Positions 1 through 8,541 are shown, counted from the stretch's first letter. The stretch is 47,262 nt of DNA from DATGFK01 sp040007395 (GCA_040007395.1 JBDTVG010000202.1:1-47262); one strand, 5' to 3'. Translations and numbers: made by a program. Notes: generated by a model not told the origin, from the letters alone.

Positions 1-91
1 TCAGGCGGGCTGTGGACAGTTGAAGTCCGCCGTCCTGAAAAAAGGCAGCACAAAGCACGATCCTATCGTATGATCAGTCTCAAGATAAGCA

Positions 92-376
92 ATGGACACA
101 ACGAAAACACGCCGCTGTGCGCTCTGTGAACGTGAAGTGCGCCGCGTGAACAAACATCACCTTGTGCCAAAATCGGAGGGCGGGCGAGTCATGGTCGAAC
201 TGTGTTTCGCCTGCCACAAAACGCTGCACAGCTTTTTCAGCAATCACACCTTGGCGAAGGAATTACACACCATTGAGGCGTTGCAACAGCAGCCAGAGAT
301 TGCACAATATTTAAAGTGGGTTCGCAAACAACCGGACAGCGCTATCCGAGTTCGCGCCCGTCGCGACAAGCACTAA
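92..376 (+). CDS. Small HNH-type nuclease-like protein
   Basis: A 94-aa protein with the layout of a minimal HNH endonuclease domain. A CxxC pair near residue 9-12 (CALC) is followed by a HH-containing motif (HHLVPKSEGG, about residues 22-31) and a CxxCH...H segment (LCFACHKTLH, about residues 37-46), so two zinc-binding Cys pairs flank the presumed metal/catalytic histidines. HNH proteins of this size usually nick or cut DNA, but many free-standing ones have no known target. It sits 24 bases before the epimerase gene on the same strand, so the two may be co-transcribed. The ribosome binding site before the ATG is weak. The family assignment is fairly secure; the biological role is unknown. 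Confidence 0.75.
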   Translation: MDTTKTRRCALCEREVRRVNKHHLVPKSEGGRVMVELCFACHKTLHSFFSNHTLAKELHTIEALQQQPEIAQYLKWVRKQPDSAIRVRARRDKH

Positions 377-400
377 ATTCACACTACAGGAGTTATTTTC

Positions 401-1075
401 GTGCAACCAAGTTATAAACTTGCCCCCTCGATCCTTGCAGCGGATTTTACGCAGTTAGGCGAACAAGTCCGTGAGGCCGAAGCCGCCGGAGCCGATCTGC
501 TGCATCTGGATGTAATGGACGGCCATTTTGTACCAAATATCTCGTTCGGGCCAATGGTGGTGGCGGCAGTTCGCCGGGTGACTAACCTGCCGCTAGATGT
601 TCACCTAATGATCGAAAACCCAGAAAAGTACCTCGATGTGACGGCTAAAGCTGGGGCAACCATGATCAATGTCCACATTGAGACCTGTCCGCGCCTCGAC
701 GAAACTATCCGCCAGATAAAAGCGCTGCGAGTACGCCCCGGCATAGCGATTAATCCCGAAACACCTTTCGAGAAGATCCGCGATTTTATTGGCAAGGTAG
801 ATCGCGTTCTGGTAATGACAGTGCATCCCGGCTTCGGCGGGCAAAAGTTCCTTACCGACATGCTGCCCAAGATCGCGCAGATTGCGGCAGTGGCGAAGGA
901 ATTGGATCACCCGCTGGAGATCGGCATTGACGGCGGCGTAGATGTCAGTACGATTGAGCAGGCCATGCGGCAGGGTGGTAATGTGTTGATCGCGGGGAGT
1001 TCTGTTTTTCATGCCGAGGGCGGAATCGCGGCAGGGGTTGCGGCACTGCGGGATGTCGCCCGTCGAGTCAGGTAG
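401..1075 (+). CDS. rpe: Ribulose-phosphate 3-epimerase
   Basis: Interconverts ribulose 5-phosphate and xylulose 5-phosphate in the pentose phosphate pathway, in the cytosol. The 224-aa length is normal for the family. The N-terminus carries the hallmark APSILAADF. The metal-site histidines and aspartate lie in HLDVMDGHFVPN and LDVHLMIENP. Further family signatures are VMTVHPGFGGQKF and IGIDGGV, the latter with the catalytic aspartate, and the phosphate-binding end is IAGSSVF. The start is a GTG with an AGGAG ribosome site 8 bases upstream. It follows the HNH gene at short distance. No regulatory signal is evident. Assignment is very secure. Confidence 0.97.
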   Translation: MQPSYKLAPSILAADFTQLGEQVREAEAAGADLLHLDVMDGHFVPNISFGPMVVAAVRRVTNLPLDVHLMIENPEKYLDVTAKAGATMINVHIETCPRLDETIRQIKALRVRPGIAINPETPFEKIRDFIGKVDRVLVMTVHPGFGGQKFLTDMLPKIAQIAAVAKELDHPLEIGIDGGVDVSTIEQAMRQGGNVLIAGSSVFHAEGGIAAGVAALRDVARRVR

Positions 1076-1287
1076 ATTTACAGAACACTCATCGTTTGCA
1101 GATCAAGGTTTGCACGATTTGGCGGTGTTCACAACCGTTAGTTGACGTGCTGCATGGGACGGACTACAATTCACATATTGTTTGATTCTGGTAATAGGTT
1201 AGCCCAAACCTTGTGATCGCTCTGTCAGCTAAGGCAGATAGCTTCTTGGAAGTCCCTGCTTTTAAGCAATAGTTTCTCGGACTACGC

Positions 1288-1551
1288 ATGACGCGCTTGT
1301 CTACGTTAACGTCCAAAGGCTCGATCCGAGCCTATTTGAAAGTCTTTACAGCGTTTCAAATCTTATGTGGCAGACTTCCTGCCACAGCCGCCGAACTTGA
1401 AGTTGGTAAAGTGCGCGGGTCGAAAGGTAATGCTGAGGCTATGCTCCTTCTGACATCACCATCTCTACTAGCAAGAATAGCACCCGAAACCGCCGAGCGC
1501 CTTACAAGCGTCTATCAGAAAGGCAGGACGGCGTATCTTTCTATTGTCTAA
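1288..1551 (+). CDS. Hypothetical 87-aa protein (uncertain)
   Basis: An open frame of 87 residues between the epimerase and the receiver gene. It has a basic N-terminus, a mixed Ala/Leu-rich middle and ends KGRTAYLSIV. No recognised domain, signal peptide or membrane segment is visible. There is no convincing ribosome binding site before the ATG, and the region around it (1076-1287 and 1552-1647) shows no other gene. It may be a real small protein or a chance reading frame. Confidence 0.3.
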   Translation: MTRLSTLTSKGSIRAYLKVFTAFQILCGRLPATAAELEVGKVRGSKGNAEAMLLLTSPSLLARIAPETAERLTSVYQKGRTAYLSIV

Positions 1552-1647
1552 TGCTCTTTGATTTATTATTGCGGTAATCAACACCCCATTCATTACCGTA
1601 CTTAATAGCTAAACTGCATAAGACGACAGTCTCCTGCGCCCATTTTT

Positions 1648-2076
1648 ATGGATATAAGTCGCAAATGCGCACTAATCATCGACGATGACCACGCCAACCT
1701 TGCCATTTGGGAACTCATTCTGGGCGAGAATGGCTATGAAGTCCATACCGCCGATTCTGTGACTGTTGGAATGACTTTCGTGAGCGACAAGATCACGCTT
1801 TATCTGGTCGATTACCACTTGCCCGACGGACATGGCACTGACCTTATTTCGTATGTCAGAGAACATCATCCGACCAGTATGGTGGTTATGGTCTCGATGG
1901 ATGATGATGCCGACGTTATCCGTGAAGCCATCAAGGCGGGCGGCAATGTTTTCATGGTCAAGCCGACTAGCCCGTCTGTTATGGGACAGGTGCTTGCCGA
2001 AATCGAATCTGGCGACCTGAGTTCCAGTGACAAACAATTGATCAATCGGAATGGACGACGGGTCTACAATCAATAG
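1648..2076 (+). CDS. Single-domain response regulator (CheY-like receiver)
   Basis: A 142-aa receiver domain with no output domain. The acidic pocket is IIDDDHAN near residues 10-17. The phospho-acceptor aspartate is in LVDYHLPDGHG near residue 55. The switch Thr/Ser is in VMVSMDDD and the conserved lysine in VKPTSP near residue 111. It would be phosphorylated by a histidine kinase and act through protein-protein contact. No kinase gene lies nearby, so it is an orphan. A 20-residue polar tail follows the receiver. The gene ends 17 bases before a strong terminator, so it forms its own unit or the end of one. Domain call is secure; partner is unknown. Confidence 0.88.
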   Translation: MDISRKCALIIDDDHANLAIWELILGENGYEVHTADSVTVGMTFVSDKITLYLVDYHLPDGHGTDLISYVREHHPTSMVVMVSMDDDADVIREAIKAGGNVFMVKPTSPSVMGQVLAEIESGDLSSSDKQLINRNGRRVYNQ

Positions 2077-2093
2077 TTTGCTAATCTACTACT

Positions 2094-2133
2094 CTTGCGC
2101 GCCTCTCCGCGGAGAGGCGCGCAAGGTTCTTTT
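2094..2133 (+). terminator. Rho-independent terminator, perfect palindrome
   Basis: A perfect 32-base palindrome (16-base arm CTTGCGCGCCTCTCCG at 2094-2109 and its exact complement at 2110-2125) is followed by GTTCTTTT. It lies 17 bases after the receiver gene stop and would form a very stable GC-rich hairpin. The T-run is on the plus strand, so termination of the upstream gene is the simplest reading. Confidence 0.85.
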
Positions 2134-2231
2134 ACGCAACTATTTTGGGCTAGGTTATTGTTGTCGCGCCAAAATTAACGGTTGATCATCATTGATTCTG
2201 AATTCTCTCTTCATCTTGTTGGAAGTGAGCC

Positions 2232-2444
2232 ATGAAGCAATATAGAACCTTTCTGCTGACCGTCTGCCTGCTCGTTCTGCTGGTTTTGGTGACTCCTGTG
2301 TATGCACAAGGAACTAACGTTGCACCTGCTAATCACCCAGATGTGTACGATTTTATTTTGATCGCGATGGGTTTCGCTGGGGTAGGTCTAGTTAGCCTGA
2401 CCCTATTCTCACGCAGCAATTTCAATCGGGACGAAGACGAATAG
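2232..2444 (+). CDS. Small exported/membrane protein, function unknown
   Basis: A 70-aa protein. Residues 1-25 form a classic signal peptide: basic start, Leu/Val-rich core and a VYA-Q cleavage-like site. A short extracytoplasmic stretch follows (about 26-40), then a second hydrophobic segment (about 41-60, FILIAMGFAGVGLVSLTLF), then an acidic C-terminal tail NRDEDE. It would be an exported, single-span small protein, or a two-span protein if the signal is not cleaved. The ATG is preceded by TTGGAAGTGAGCC, an acceptable ribosome site. It converges with the membrane protein at 2452, only 7 bases away. I do not recognise a family. Confidence 0.6.
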   Translation: MKQYRTFLLTVCLLVLLVLVTPVYAQGTNVAPANHPDVYDFILIAMGFAGVGLVSLTLFSRSNFNRDEDE

Positions 2445-2451
2445 CCGAACG

Positions 2452-3492
2452 CTAGGATTGCTGGTTAGGTAACGATCCACCATGGCTGGAAAAATGGGCG
2501 GGTTGCGCTGTGTCTTGATCCAGTTTTGGATGGGGCAGCGCCCCGGTCATGCGGATCGCAGCCCAAGCCCCTAACAGCGAAATCGTCAACAACACAATCA
2601 AGAGTGCCGTTGCCAATGCCAGCCCCGACAGCGCATCAATATGTGTGGAGAAACCTTCCGAATACGACCACGGCATGTAGGGGACTGCCAATCGGGATAT
2701 TGATGCGGTGCCAGCGTCCGCCAAAGAGAATGGCGCAAAGCGCAGCACAGAATAGGCATAGGTCGCTTCGGTGCCAAGTTCCTGTCGCGTAAAAACAGCA
2801 AACAGCGCGACAGGGATAAACCGAATCGTGAAGGCTGTCACCGTAGAAATTATGCCGCGTCGTGCAATGGCGCTGGCGGCAAGCCCCAATGCGGTGCAGG
2901 CTAACCCTTCTAGAATGCTTAAGACAACACTGGCGACAACCGCGAGTACCGCTGCCCAAGGAACCCACGTAAATTCAAAGACAGGATCGGGAACGTAATA
3001 TGGAATACCGGATGAACTTGCCGCGCTGTAATTGGATGAGTTCGTTATAAAAATAGCCCAAGCGAAGCGTACCGTCAGCGCGATCATAAAAATAGGCAGC
3101 ATTGCCAAACGGATCGTGCCTAATGCGACTATCCAAGGGGCAGCTTGTCGCAGGGCTGCTCGCCACTTGCCAAAGAGGATTTGTCGAGCACTCACCCCGG
3201 TCAGGATCAACGCATCCCACGTTTGCCCGACATGCTCACGGCTGATAGCATTCGAGCCTGCTACCAGCGCCCGTACCACCGTTACCGCATGAACTAGCCA
3301 GATCATGTAGATCGCCAATTCCCGGGTGGGGAAGTCATAGGTGCCCAACGTTAACGCTACACCCACGATCATCAGTACGAGAACGACGAAGCCTACTGCC
3401 CACCAGCGCCGCAAGTGACGCGGCATACTCCGCTGCTGATGGCTGATCTCCTGCCAGAAAACCGGGTTATCGGTCTGTGCCAACACTTCCAT
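2452..3492 (-). CDS. ABC-2-type membrane protein (permease-like)
   Basis: A polytopic membrane protein of about 346 aa (360 if an upstream ATG at 3534 is used). The inner ATG at 3492 is preferred because GAGAG lies 8 bases upstream, whereas the outer ATG has no ribosome site. Near the N-terminus is NPVFWQEIS, resembling the NPVLWRE motif common in ABC-2 exporter permeases. The stretch AISREHVGQTWDALILTGVSARQI matches the cytoplasmic coupling region of ABC-2 permeases (E.E...T...LL.TP.S...I). About six hydrophobic segments follow, with a Pro/His-rich C-terminal tail. No ATPase gene is adjacent, so its partner would be encoded elsewhere. The substrate cannot be told. Confidence 0.65.
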   Translation of the reverse strand: MEVLAQTDNPVFWQEISHQQRSMPRHLRRWWAVGFVVLVLMIVGVALTLGTYDFPTRELAIYMIWLVHAVTVVRALVAGSNAISREHVGQTWDALILTGVSARQILFGKWRAALRQAAPWIVALGTIRLAMLPIFMIALTVRFAWAIFITNSSNYSAASSSGIPYYVPDPVFEFTWVPWAAVLAVVASVVLSILEGLACTALGLAASAIARRGIISTVTAFTIRFIPVALFAVFTRQELGTEATYAYSVLRFAPFSLADAGTASISRLAVPYMPWSYSEGFSTHIDALSGLALATALLIVLLTISLLGAWAAIRMTGALPHPKLDQDTAQPAHFSSHGGSLPNQQS

Positions 3493-3610
3493 AGATATGT
3501 CTCTCGGCAAAACCCTGACGATAGCCGCCAACATTACCCAATTTAGCGGGTTGAGGGCAAACGCTATTCACCTTCGATTCATGGACGATTATCGGGTGCG
3601 TGAGTGAGCA

Positions 3611-5542
3611 TCACACATTCAACACGCCCTGACCATCGACAATGAGCACATAACCCGGCACAAGTGAGACATTCGCCGTCTTTTCTTCGTAGATGTCCAT
3701 GCCATCGTCGGAAGTCCCCCACAGCCCGGAAACATGCAGCATCCGTCCTTTGAGTGCCACTCGCCCGCGCTGCTCATGATGCTGATCCGTGTTGGCGATG
3801 ATGCTGATCCATTGATCGTCGTAGCAGCGCGAAAAAACGAGAATACGCGGGTTATCGGAATAGCCCATGACAAACGAGTCGGATGAAGTGTTGTTAAATA
3901 CCGCTTCATATTTGTGGCGCAGCGACAGGGCATAGCGCACCGAGGTAACCATATTGCGAGGGCGGCTCCAGTCAAAGGCACGTTCGCTGAACAGGGGCAG
4001 TTTGTCGGCGGGATAGTGCGCCAACTGCTCGTTGTTAAACCCCAAGCCTGTATTGATTGGTTGCGTTTCGCCAAGTTCAAAGCCGCTGAGGATAAAGGGC
4101 ATGGCAGGCAAAGTAATGGTCAGCGCCAGAATGTAATGCGCGTAGGTCAATCCGCCGGGGCGTGATGCCGTGCGCGGCGTGTTGTGATTCTCCGGCGCAG
4201 CAAAGAACGAGATCGGCAAGTGACTATGCCTCATTTCGTGAATCAAGTGACGCAGGTTATCGGCCTCATGAGCATTGAGCACCATCCAACCCATAACCGC
4301 GTTATAGCCTTCATCCTTGCTGAACTGTGTGATAGAGAAGTTTTCGTCCCAGAAGGCGAAGTCCGAGTTGATCTCGCGGGCGGTTCCCACGATGCGCTGC
4401 TTGAGGGTACGCGGCAGGGCATGACCCATATCGATCATTACCCCATCAATGCCAAAACCATGCTGGTAATGCGGAATCACGCCGGCGATAGCATCCCACA
4501 ACGGCCAATTACAATTTTCCGGCGTGGCAAGTTTGTTATCGTACATACGGATCGTGTTGTAGGCCATATAGTTAAAGTCGGGATGGTTGAACATCCGTAG
4601 GTACGTGACATCTGTCCAAGGTGGCTGGTTATCGTCGGGAGGCCAATCGGTAAATGCGCCGGGGATACGCACCTTTGTTCCATCATCCAGCGTACCGAAA
4701 TAGCGCCCGTTTTCCATAAATACCTGATCGGGGCGAGGCGGTACCGTGAATAGGGCGCGATACATGGTGGAAGGGGTCGGTAGGTTATGGAAGTCACCGT
4801 TGCCAACTTTTGACTTGATCAGACCGAGCGTATCCGAGGAAAAGATCGGATTGCCATAGACATTTAAGCGCCCTGTGCCACGCCCAATGCGGTCAGGAGT
4901 ATCGGCGCGAATCCAGTAGAACCAGTCGGGGTGGTCATGAATCCAATCGCTATCTCTGGCCCCGGTACGCAGGACAAATTCGAGAACCACCCGCAACCCG
5001 AGTCGATGCGCCGCCTCGACAAAGCCCGCGAATAGATGATCAATGTTGAGTTCAAGCACAGGTTCGATCAGATTGTTGTCCATCTGATATGGGTTACGGA
5101 TGGCGTAGGGCGATCCCAACGTCCCTTTTTTGCCGTCTTGCCCAATCGTTGTAATCGGTAGCAGGTGAACTGTATTAAAGCCCATCGAACGAATATACGG
5201 TAGCAGCGCAATACACTTGAGCAGCGTTCCTGTCTCACGCCAACCATCGGCGTTAGGCGCGAGGCTGCCATCGTTGTTGTGATCGAAGGCCGCGGTTAAG
5301 CGAGGAAACAGGTTATAAATGATGGCATGGCGTGACCAATCACCGCCGCCGTTGCCCTGTACGAGTGCTTGTGGTTCCGAAGCATAGATTTCGGATAGGC
5401 GTTGGCTATAAAAGGCAAACGGATTAACTTCGATTGGGGCGGTAGTCTCGCCATCGACCCACAATCCCGGCACAAAATAGGGTGACGAGGTCTCGCGATA
5501 ATAGGCATCAAGGCGTTGAATAATCTCTGAAAGTGCTGACAT
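3611..5542 (-). CDS. GH13-like alpha-amylase family protein with non-canonical active site
   Basis: A 643-aa protein with no signal peptide, so probably cytosolic. A (beta/alpha)8 barrel of the GH13 alpha-amylase clan is recognisable: IIYNLFPR (about 94-101), the GFNTVHLLPI strand, YAIRNPYQMD, and a C-terminal beta domain. The nucleophile position is D371 in DGVMIDMGHALP and the acid/base is E400 in FWDENFS. Three usual residues are replaced. The Arg two before the nucleophile is Met. The NHD of region IV reads ENHN (N454). Region I (LEFVLRTGARD) lacks the DxxxNH pattern. It may be an alpha-glucan-active hydrolase or transferase, somewhat like the GlgE branch, or a diverged enzyme. It has a weak ribosome site and stands alone. 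Confidence 0.7.
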   Translation of the reverse strand: MSALSEIIQRLDAYYRETSSPYFVPGLWVDGETTAPIEVNPFAFYSQRLSEIYASEPQALVQGNGGGDWSRHAIIYNLFPRLTAAFDHNNDGSLAPNADGWRETGTLLKCIALLPYIRSMGFNTVHLLPITTIGQDGKKGTLGSPYAIRNPYQMDNNLIEPVLELNIDHLFAGFVEAAHRLGLRVVLEFVLRTGARDSDWIHDHPDWFYWIRADTPDRIGRGTGRLNVYGNPIFSSDTLGLIKSKVGNGDFHNLPTPSTMYRALFTVPPRPDQVFMENGRYFGTLDDGTKVRIPGAFTDWPPDDNQPPWTDVTYLRMFNHPDFNYMAYNTIRMYDNKLATPENCNWPLWDAIAGVIPHYQHGFGIDGVMIDMGHALPRTLKQRIVGTAREINSDFAFWDENFSITQFSKDEGYNAVMGWMVLNAHEADNLRHLIHEMRHSHLPISFFAAPENHNTPRTASRPGGLTYAHYILALTITLPAMPFILSGFELGETQPINTGLGFNNEQLAHYPADKLPLFSERAFDWSRPRNMVTSVRYALSLRHKYEAVFNNTSSDSFVMGYSDNPRILVFSRCYDDQWISIIANTDQHHEQRGRVALKGRMLHVSGLWGTSDDGMDIYEEKTANVSLVPGYVLIVDGQGVLNV

Positions 5543-5562
5543 GAATTATTCCGATGAGTAAA

Positions 5563-5617
5563 CAGATATGAATGGGCAGACGCAAAATATTAACGGACTG
5601 TCTCGCATTCATATCAG
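5563..5617. promoter_or_regulatory. Inverted repeat upstream of the GH13-like gene
   Basis: CAGATATGAATG (5563-5574) and CATTCATATCAG (5606-5617) are inverted repeats with one mismatch and a 31-base spacer. They lie 21-75 bases upstream of the GH13-like start, between it and the end of the LCP gene. They could be a pair of operator half-sites or a long stem. Function is inferred only from position and symmetry. Confidence 0.35.
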
Positions 5618-5638
5618 ATTTTAGCGCATTCTCACCCA

Positions 5639-7033
5639 CTACGAATTGTAATTATTGCCAAACACCTGCTGCAATAGCGGCCCAATTTTACTGCGTTCCG
5701 GGACAAGGATCGCCGCGCCCTGATAGTTCTGCCCCGTGACATAGTTCGTATCGATTACACCCTGATGGACGTTGGCTTGGGGAATATCCTTGAAGTACAA
5801 CGCCAACCGCACTAACTGATCGAAGGTCAGATCGCTGTGGGTGGTCGTGCTGAGTTTGCTCCAGATGTCGGGCGCTTGCTTGACCAGATCACCGACCATA
5901 TTGGCGTTCAGGACTTTATCGCGCACGGCGAGTAAGACCTGCTGCTGACGTTTGGCGCGGTCAAAGTCGCTGGTTTGGTGGCGAGTCCGTGCATATTTGA
6001 GGGCCAATGCCCCGTCCATGTGGACTGGCCCTGCCGGAATCCTGAGTGGATCGTAGCCGTAGTACATATCGGGGTAGCTGGGATCGTAGATCGCGTAAGG
6101 CACGTTAATATCGATGCCGCCAACGGTATCAATGCCATTGATGACCGTGCCAAATTCGTAGACCACGTAGTTATTGATCCGTATCCCTAGATTGTACTGG
6201 ACGGTTTGCATCGCCAGTTGTGGCCCGTAGCCCGGACGCGCCAGTTCACCAATGACATAGGCGGCGTTGACCCGCTGCAAGCCATACGAATTTCTGACCA
6301 CTGTATCCGTCGGAATATCGACGAACAGGTCACGCGGCACACTCAGAATTCCGACGGTTTTGGTTGCCGGATCAAGGCTGACGATCATCATCGAATCGGT
6401 GCGAAACGCAGTCCCTTTTTCGTTGGGGCGCTTGTCAATGCCCATCAGCAAGATCGTTAGGCGATGCGTGCCATCCCACGGTTGAATCGCCAGCCCGACG
6501 GTTGGCGTAGGGGCGGATGTACTCGCCACATCAGCGACATTAGCTTGTGTGGGCGTACTGGTACTAGATCCGCCGCCGCCAAAATGCAGCACGATCAGAG
6601 TCCCGCCGCCAAAAGCCGCGATACAACTCGCCAGCACCATGACAGCCCCCATCAGCAGCCAGATCGGACGCGCCAAGATCCCGGTTCTGCGAGGGGGTGG
6701 CGGTGGCGGGAAATAGGTCGGTGTGGGCGGTCTGATAGGCGATTGTGGCACTGGGATCGCCCGCGAAGGCGAGATAGGTACATTGGCGCGAGCTATGGAC
6801 GCAGACACGATAGGCGGCTCATAGCGCGTGGGCAGCGATCCAACCGTGAGATCGAGTGGATCTGCATCGGGGATAGCATATTTGCGCGGCGGGCGCTGGT
6901 TGGATGCGATCTGCGTAAACTCAGCATGACTTACGCCGGGGCGATGCTCTGGCTGATCGAGATCGTCGTCCGAAGGGTAGCCTGCATCATTGTCAGGCAG
7001 ATCAGGCATATTGTGGTGATTCGCGTCGTCCAT
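5639..7033 (-). CDS. LytR-CpsA-Psr (LCP) family envelope protein
   Basis: A 465-aa membrane-anchored protein. LCP enzymes transfer lipid-linked glycopolymers onto the cell wall. The cytoplasmic N-terminus is long (about 120 residues) and Pro-rich. A single membrane segment follows (about 127-152, ILARPIWLLMG...LIVLHF), then the extracytoplasmic LCP domain. Hallmarks are LLMGIDKRP, FRTDSMMIVSLDP, ILSVPRDLFVDIP and the pyrophosphate-binding-type Arg motif YARTRHQTSDFDRAKRQQQ. The ATG at 7033 has GGAG 5 bases upstream; an upstream TTG at 7048 overlaps that site and is rejected. It supports a wall or glycopolymer-bearing envelope. The C-terminal part (after about residue 400) is short and unassigned. 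Confident family call. Confidence 0.92.
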   Translation of the reverse strand: MDDANHHNMPDLPDNDAGYPSDDDLDQPEHRPGVSHAEFTQIASNQRPPRKYAIPDADPLDLTVGSLPTRYEPPIVSASIARANVPISPSRAIPVPQSPIRPPTPTYFPPPPPPRRTGILARPIWLLMGAVMVLASCIAAFGGGTLIVLHFGGGGSSTSTPTQANVADVASTSAPTPTVGLAIQPWDGTHRLTILLMGIDKRPNEKGTAFRTDSMMIVSLDPATKTVGILSVPRDLFVDIPTDTVVRNSYGLQRVNAAYVIGELARPGYGPQLAMQTVQYNLGIRINNYVVYEFGTVINGIDTVGGIDINVPYAIYDPSYPDMYYGYDPLRIPAGPVHMDGALALKYARTRHQTSDFDRAKRQQQVLLAVRDKVLNANMVGDLVKQAPDIWSKLSTTTHSDLTFDQLVRLALYFKDIPQANVHQGVIDTNYVTGQNYQGAAILVPERSKIGPLLQQVFGNNYNS

Positions 7034-7124
7034 GAAGTCTCCAAACAAAGCTTATCAGCTTCATTATACATGGATACGCGACTCCGCTTCCTGACGATTG
7101 CATGGCGTTTACACCACGCTGGCC

Positions 7125-8324
7125 TTAGTTGCCCCACCGTTTGATATAGCCGCGCATTACTTGAGCTTGTGAATTGTTGGGATCTAGCTCAAGCACCTTA
7201 CGGTAATCTGCTGCTGTCCGCTTGTAATCCTTTTTAGCATGATGGACATTGCCTCGGTGGATATAGGCACTGACGTATTGCGAATTGAGACGGATCGCCT
7301 CCGTATAATCAGCTATCGCACCGTCTAGATCGCCTTTGGCTTCACGCGCATCGCCTCGGTCATTATAAGCAATAGCGTATTGCGGATCGAGACGGATCGC
7401 CTCCGTATAATCAGCTATCGCACCGTCTAGATCCCCTTTGGCTTTACGCGCATCGCCTCGGCAGTCGTAAGAATAGGCATTTTGCGGATTGAGGCGGATC
7501 GCTTCGGTGCAATCGCTAATTGTGCCGTCTAGATCACCTTTGGCCTCACGCGCTAAGGCACAGTTGTGGTAGGCATTAGCATTATGGGGGTCAAGGCGGA
7601 TCGCTTCGGTGCAATCGCTAATTGTGCCGTCTAGATCACCTTTTCCATAACGTGCGCCAGCCCGACGGGCATAAGTTTCAGCATTTCGCGGGTCGAGGCG
7701 AATGGCTTCGGTGTAATCAGCAATCGCGCCATCCCAATCTTCGTTTTCTTTCTTAGACAGTCCACGCACGAAATATTCTTGTGCGGTAAGCTGCTTTTCG
7801 GTAACTAGTGGCTTAGCAGCTAGTGCGTCCTGCTTTTGCGCGACAATCGCTGCATCAGCGGTAGATGGGGCTGTGGTTTGAAGCGTAATTGGCTTTAAAA
7901 AACGTTCACGAACGTCTTGTATTGCATACTTAAAAAAGCGCTGCGGGATCTCCATCATGTTGTAGCTTTTGAGGTGTGTAGCCAGCACAGGCGGCAGATA
8001 GGTATCAATATCCTTGAAGTTGAATTCTGGGGTATGGACTGGCACAAACACACGCCCCAACTGCATGGCGTGTTCCATCTCGCGCAGCACCCAATCGCCG
8101 GGTTCCTTGCAGCGTTCGAGCGTACCGGGCGTGAGGATCGGCATGAAGTAGGGACGCGCCGCGATCTGGCTGAGAATAATATTGCCGAACTGCCCAGAGT
8201 CGATGCCTTCAATGTCGTAAAAGCTGTCGATGCTGTGCGCCCGCAATTCCTGATAGATTGCCAGCGCAACATAGGCGCTCGCTGTGCGCCGATAGTTGAT
8301 GAACACATCGTTGTTTGCCGTCAT
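7125..8324 (-). CDS. TIR domain-TPR repeat protein
   Basis: A 399-aa soluble protein. Residues 1-150 are a bacterial TIR domain: DVFINYRR at the start, SFYDIEGIDSGQF (BB-loop region), FMPILTPGTLERC, and DWVLREMEHAM, which carries the candidate catalytic glutamate of NAD-cleaving TIRs. A linker of about 50 residues leads to six tetratricopeptide repeats (about 190-395) with the consensus GDLDGAIADYTEAIRLDP. Bacterial TIR proteins often consume NAD or make cyclic ADP-ribose signals in phage defence, and TPRs would bind a partner. No paired defence gene is visible nearby, so that role is inference. Four of the repeats are nearly identical at DNA level. Confidence 0.88.
   Translation of the reverse strand: MTANNDVFINYRRTASAYVALAIYQELRAHSIDSFYDIEGIDSGQFGNIILSQIAARPYFMPILTPGTLERCKEPGDWVLREMEHAMQLGRVFVPVHTPEFNFKDIDTYLPPVLATHLKSYNMMEIPQRFFKYAIQDVRERFLKPITLQTTAPSTADAAIVAQKQDALAAKPLVTEKQLTAQEYFVRGLSKKENEDWDGAIADYTEAIRLDPRNAETYARRAGARYGKGDLDGTISDCTEAIRLDPHNANAYHNCALAREAKGDLDGTISDCTEAIRLNPQNAYSYDCRGDARKAKGDLDGAIADYTEAIRLDPQYAIAYNDRGDAREAKGDLDGAIADYTEAIRLNSQYVSAYIHRGNVHHAKKDYKRTAADYRKVLELDPNNSQAQVMRGYIKRWGN
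7291..7700. repeat. 102-bp tandem DNA repeats encoding TPRs
   Basis: The motif CGGATCGCCTCCGTATAATC recurs at 7291 and 7393, and the related CGGATCGCTTCGGTGCAATC at 7495 and 7597, an exact 102-bp period (34 codons). Units fall into two near-identical pairs, indicating recent duplication within the TPR region of the TIR gene. Confidence 0.9.
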
Positions 8325-8423
8325 GCCGCCCCCGCTGTGGATAGTGATAGTCGTTCCAAGTCGAGTCTATTATAGCAGCAGACAAGTAAATTTATGGCGT
8401 TTGCGTGGGCAGTCTTTGAACAT

Positions 8424-8541
8424 GTCAGTAACCCTCAACGCACATGCCGAGGTGATTAGCCTACCCGTTCTGGGTGGCTTGCAGGGCGACTATCGTTGGG
8501 CTGCTTAACGGAAAAACTCGGGCAGATACGTTATCTGCCCC
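8424..8541 (+). pseudogene. Transposase 3'-end remnant (copy A)
   Basis: Encodes only the last ~30 residues of an integrase-core (rve) transposase: NAHAEVI-LPVLGGLQGDYRWAA then stop. It then runs through a shared non-coding tail (GGCAGATACGTTATCTGCCC) that also ends copies B (to 15427) and C (to 32375). Similarity begins at about 8424 and ends at about 8541, so this is a 3' scar of an insertion sequence. The tail contains GGGCAGATA and TATCTGCCC as an inverted repeat, presumably part of the element end. It lies between the TIR-TPR gene and the first sugar-transport cassette. Confidence 0.8.

Noticed and set aside
1..91. Possible 3' end of a gene entering from the left edge
   Set aside because: Two plus-strand frames stay open for part of the stretch, but neither shows a recognisable protein end, so no gene is called.
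605..1012. Long minus-strand open frame opposite the epimerase gene
   Set aside because: It lies antisense to a clear rpe gene, has no ribosome site and no family features.
1672..2073. Minus-strand open frame opposite the receiver gene
   Set aside because: Mirror of a secure CheY-like gene; no protein-like motifs.
7291..7700. Regular 102-bp repeats considered as a CRISPR or minisatellite
   Set aside because: The repeats are contiguous without spacers and encode TPR units in frame, so they are part of the TIR-TPR gene.
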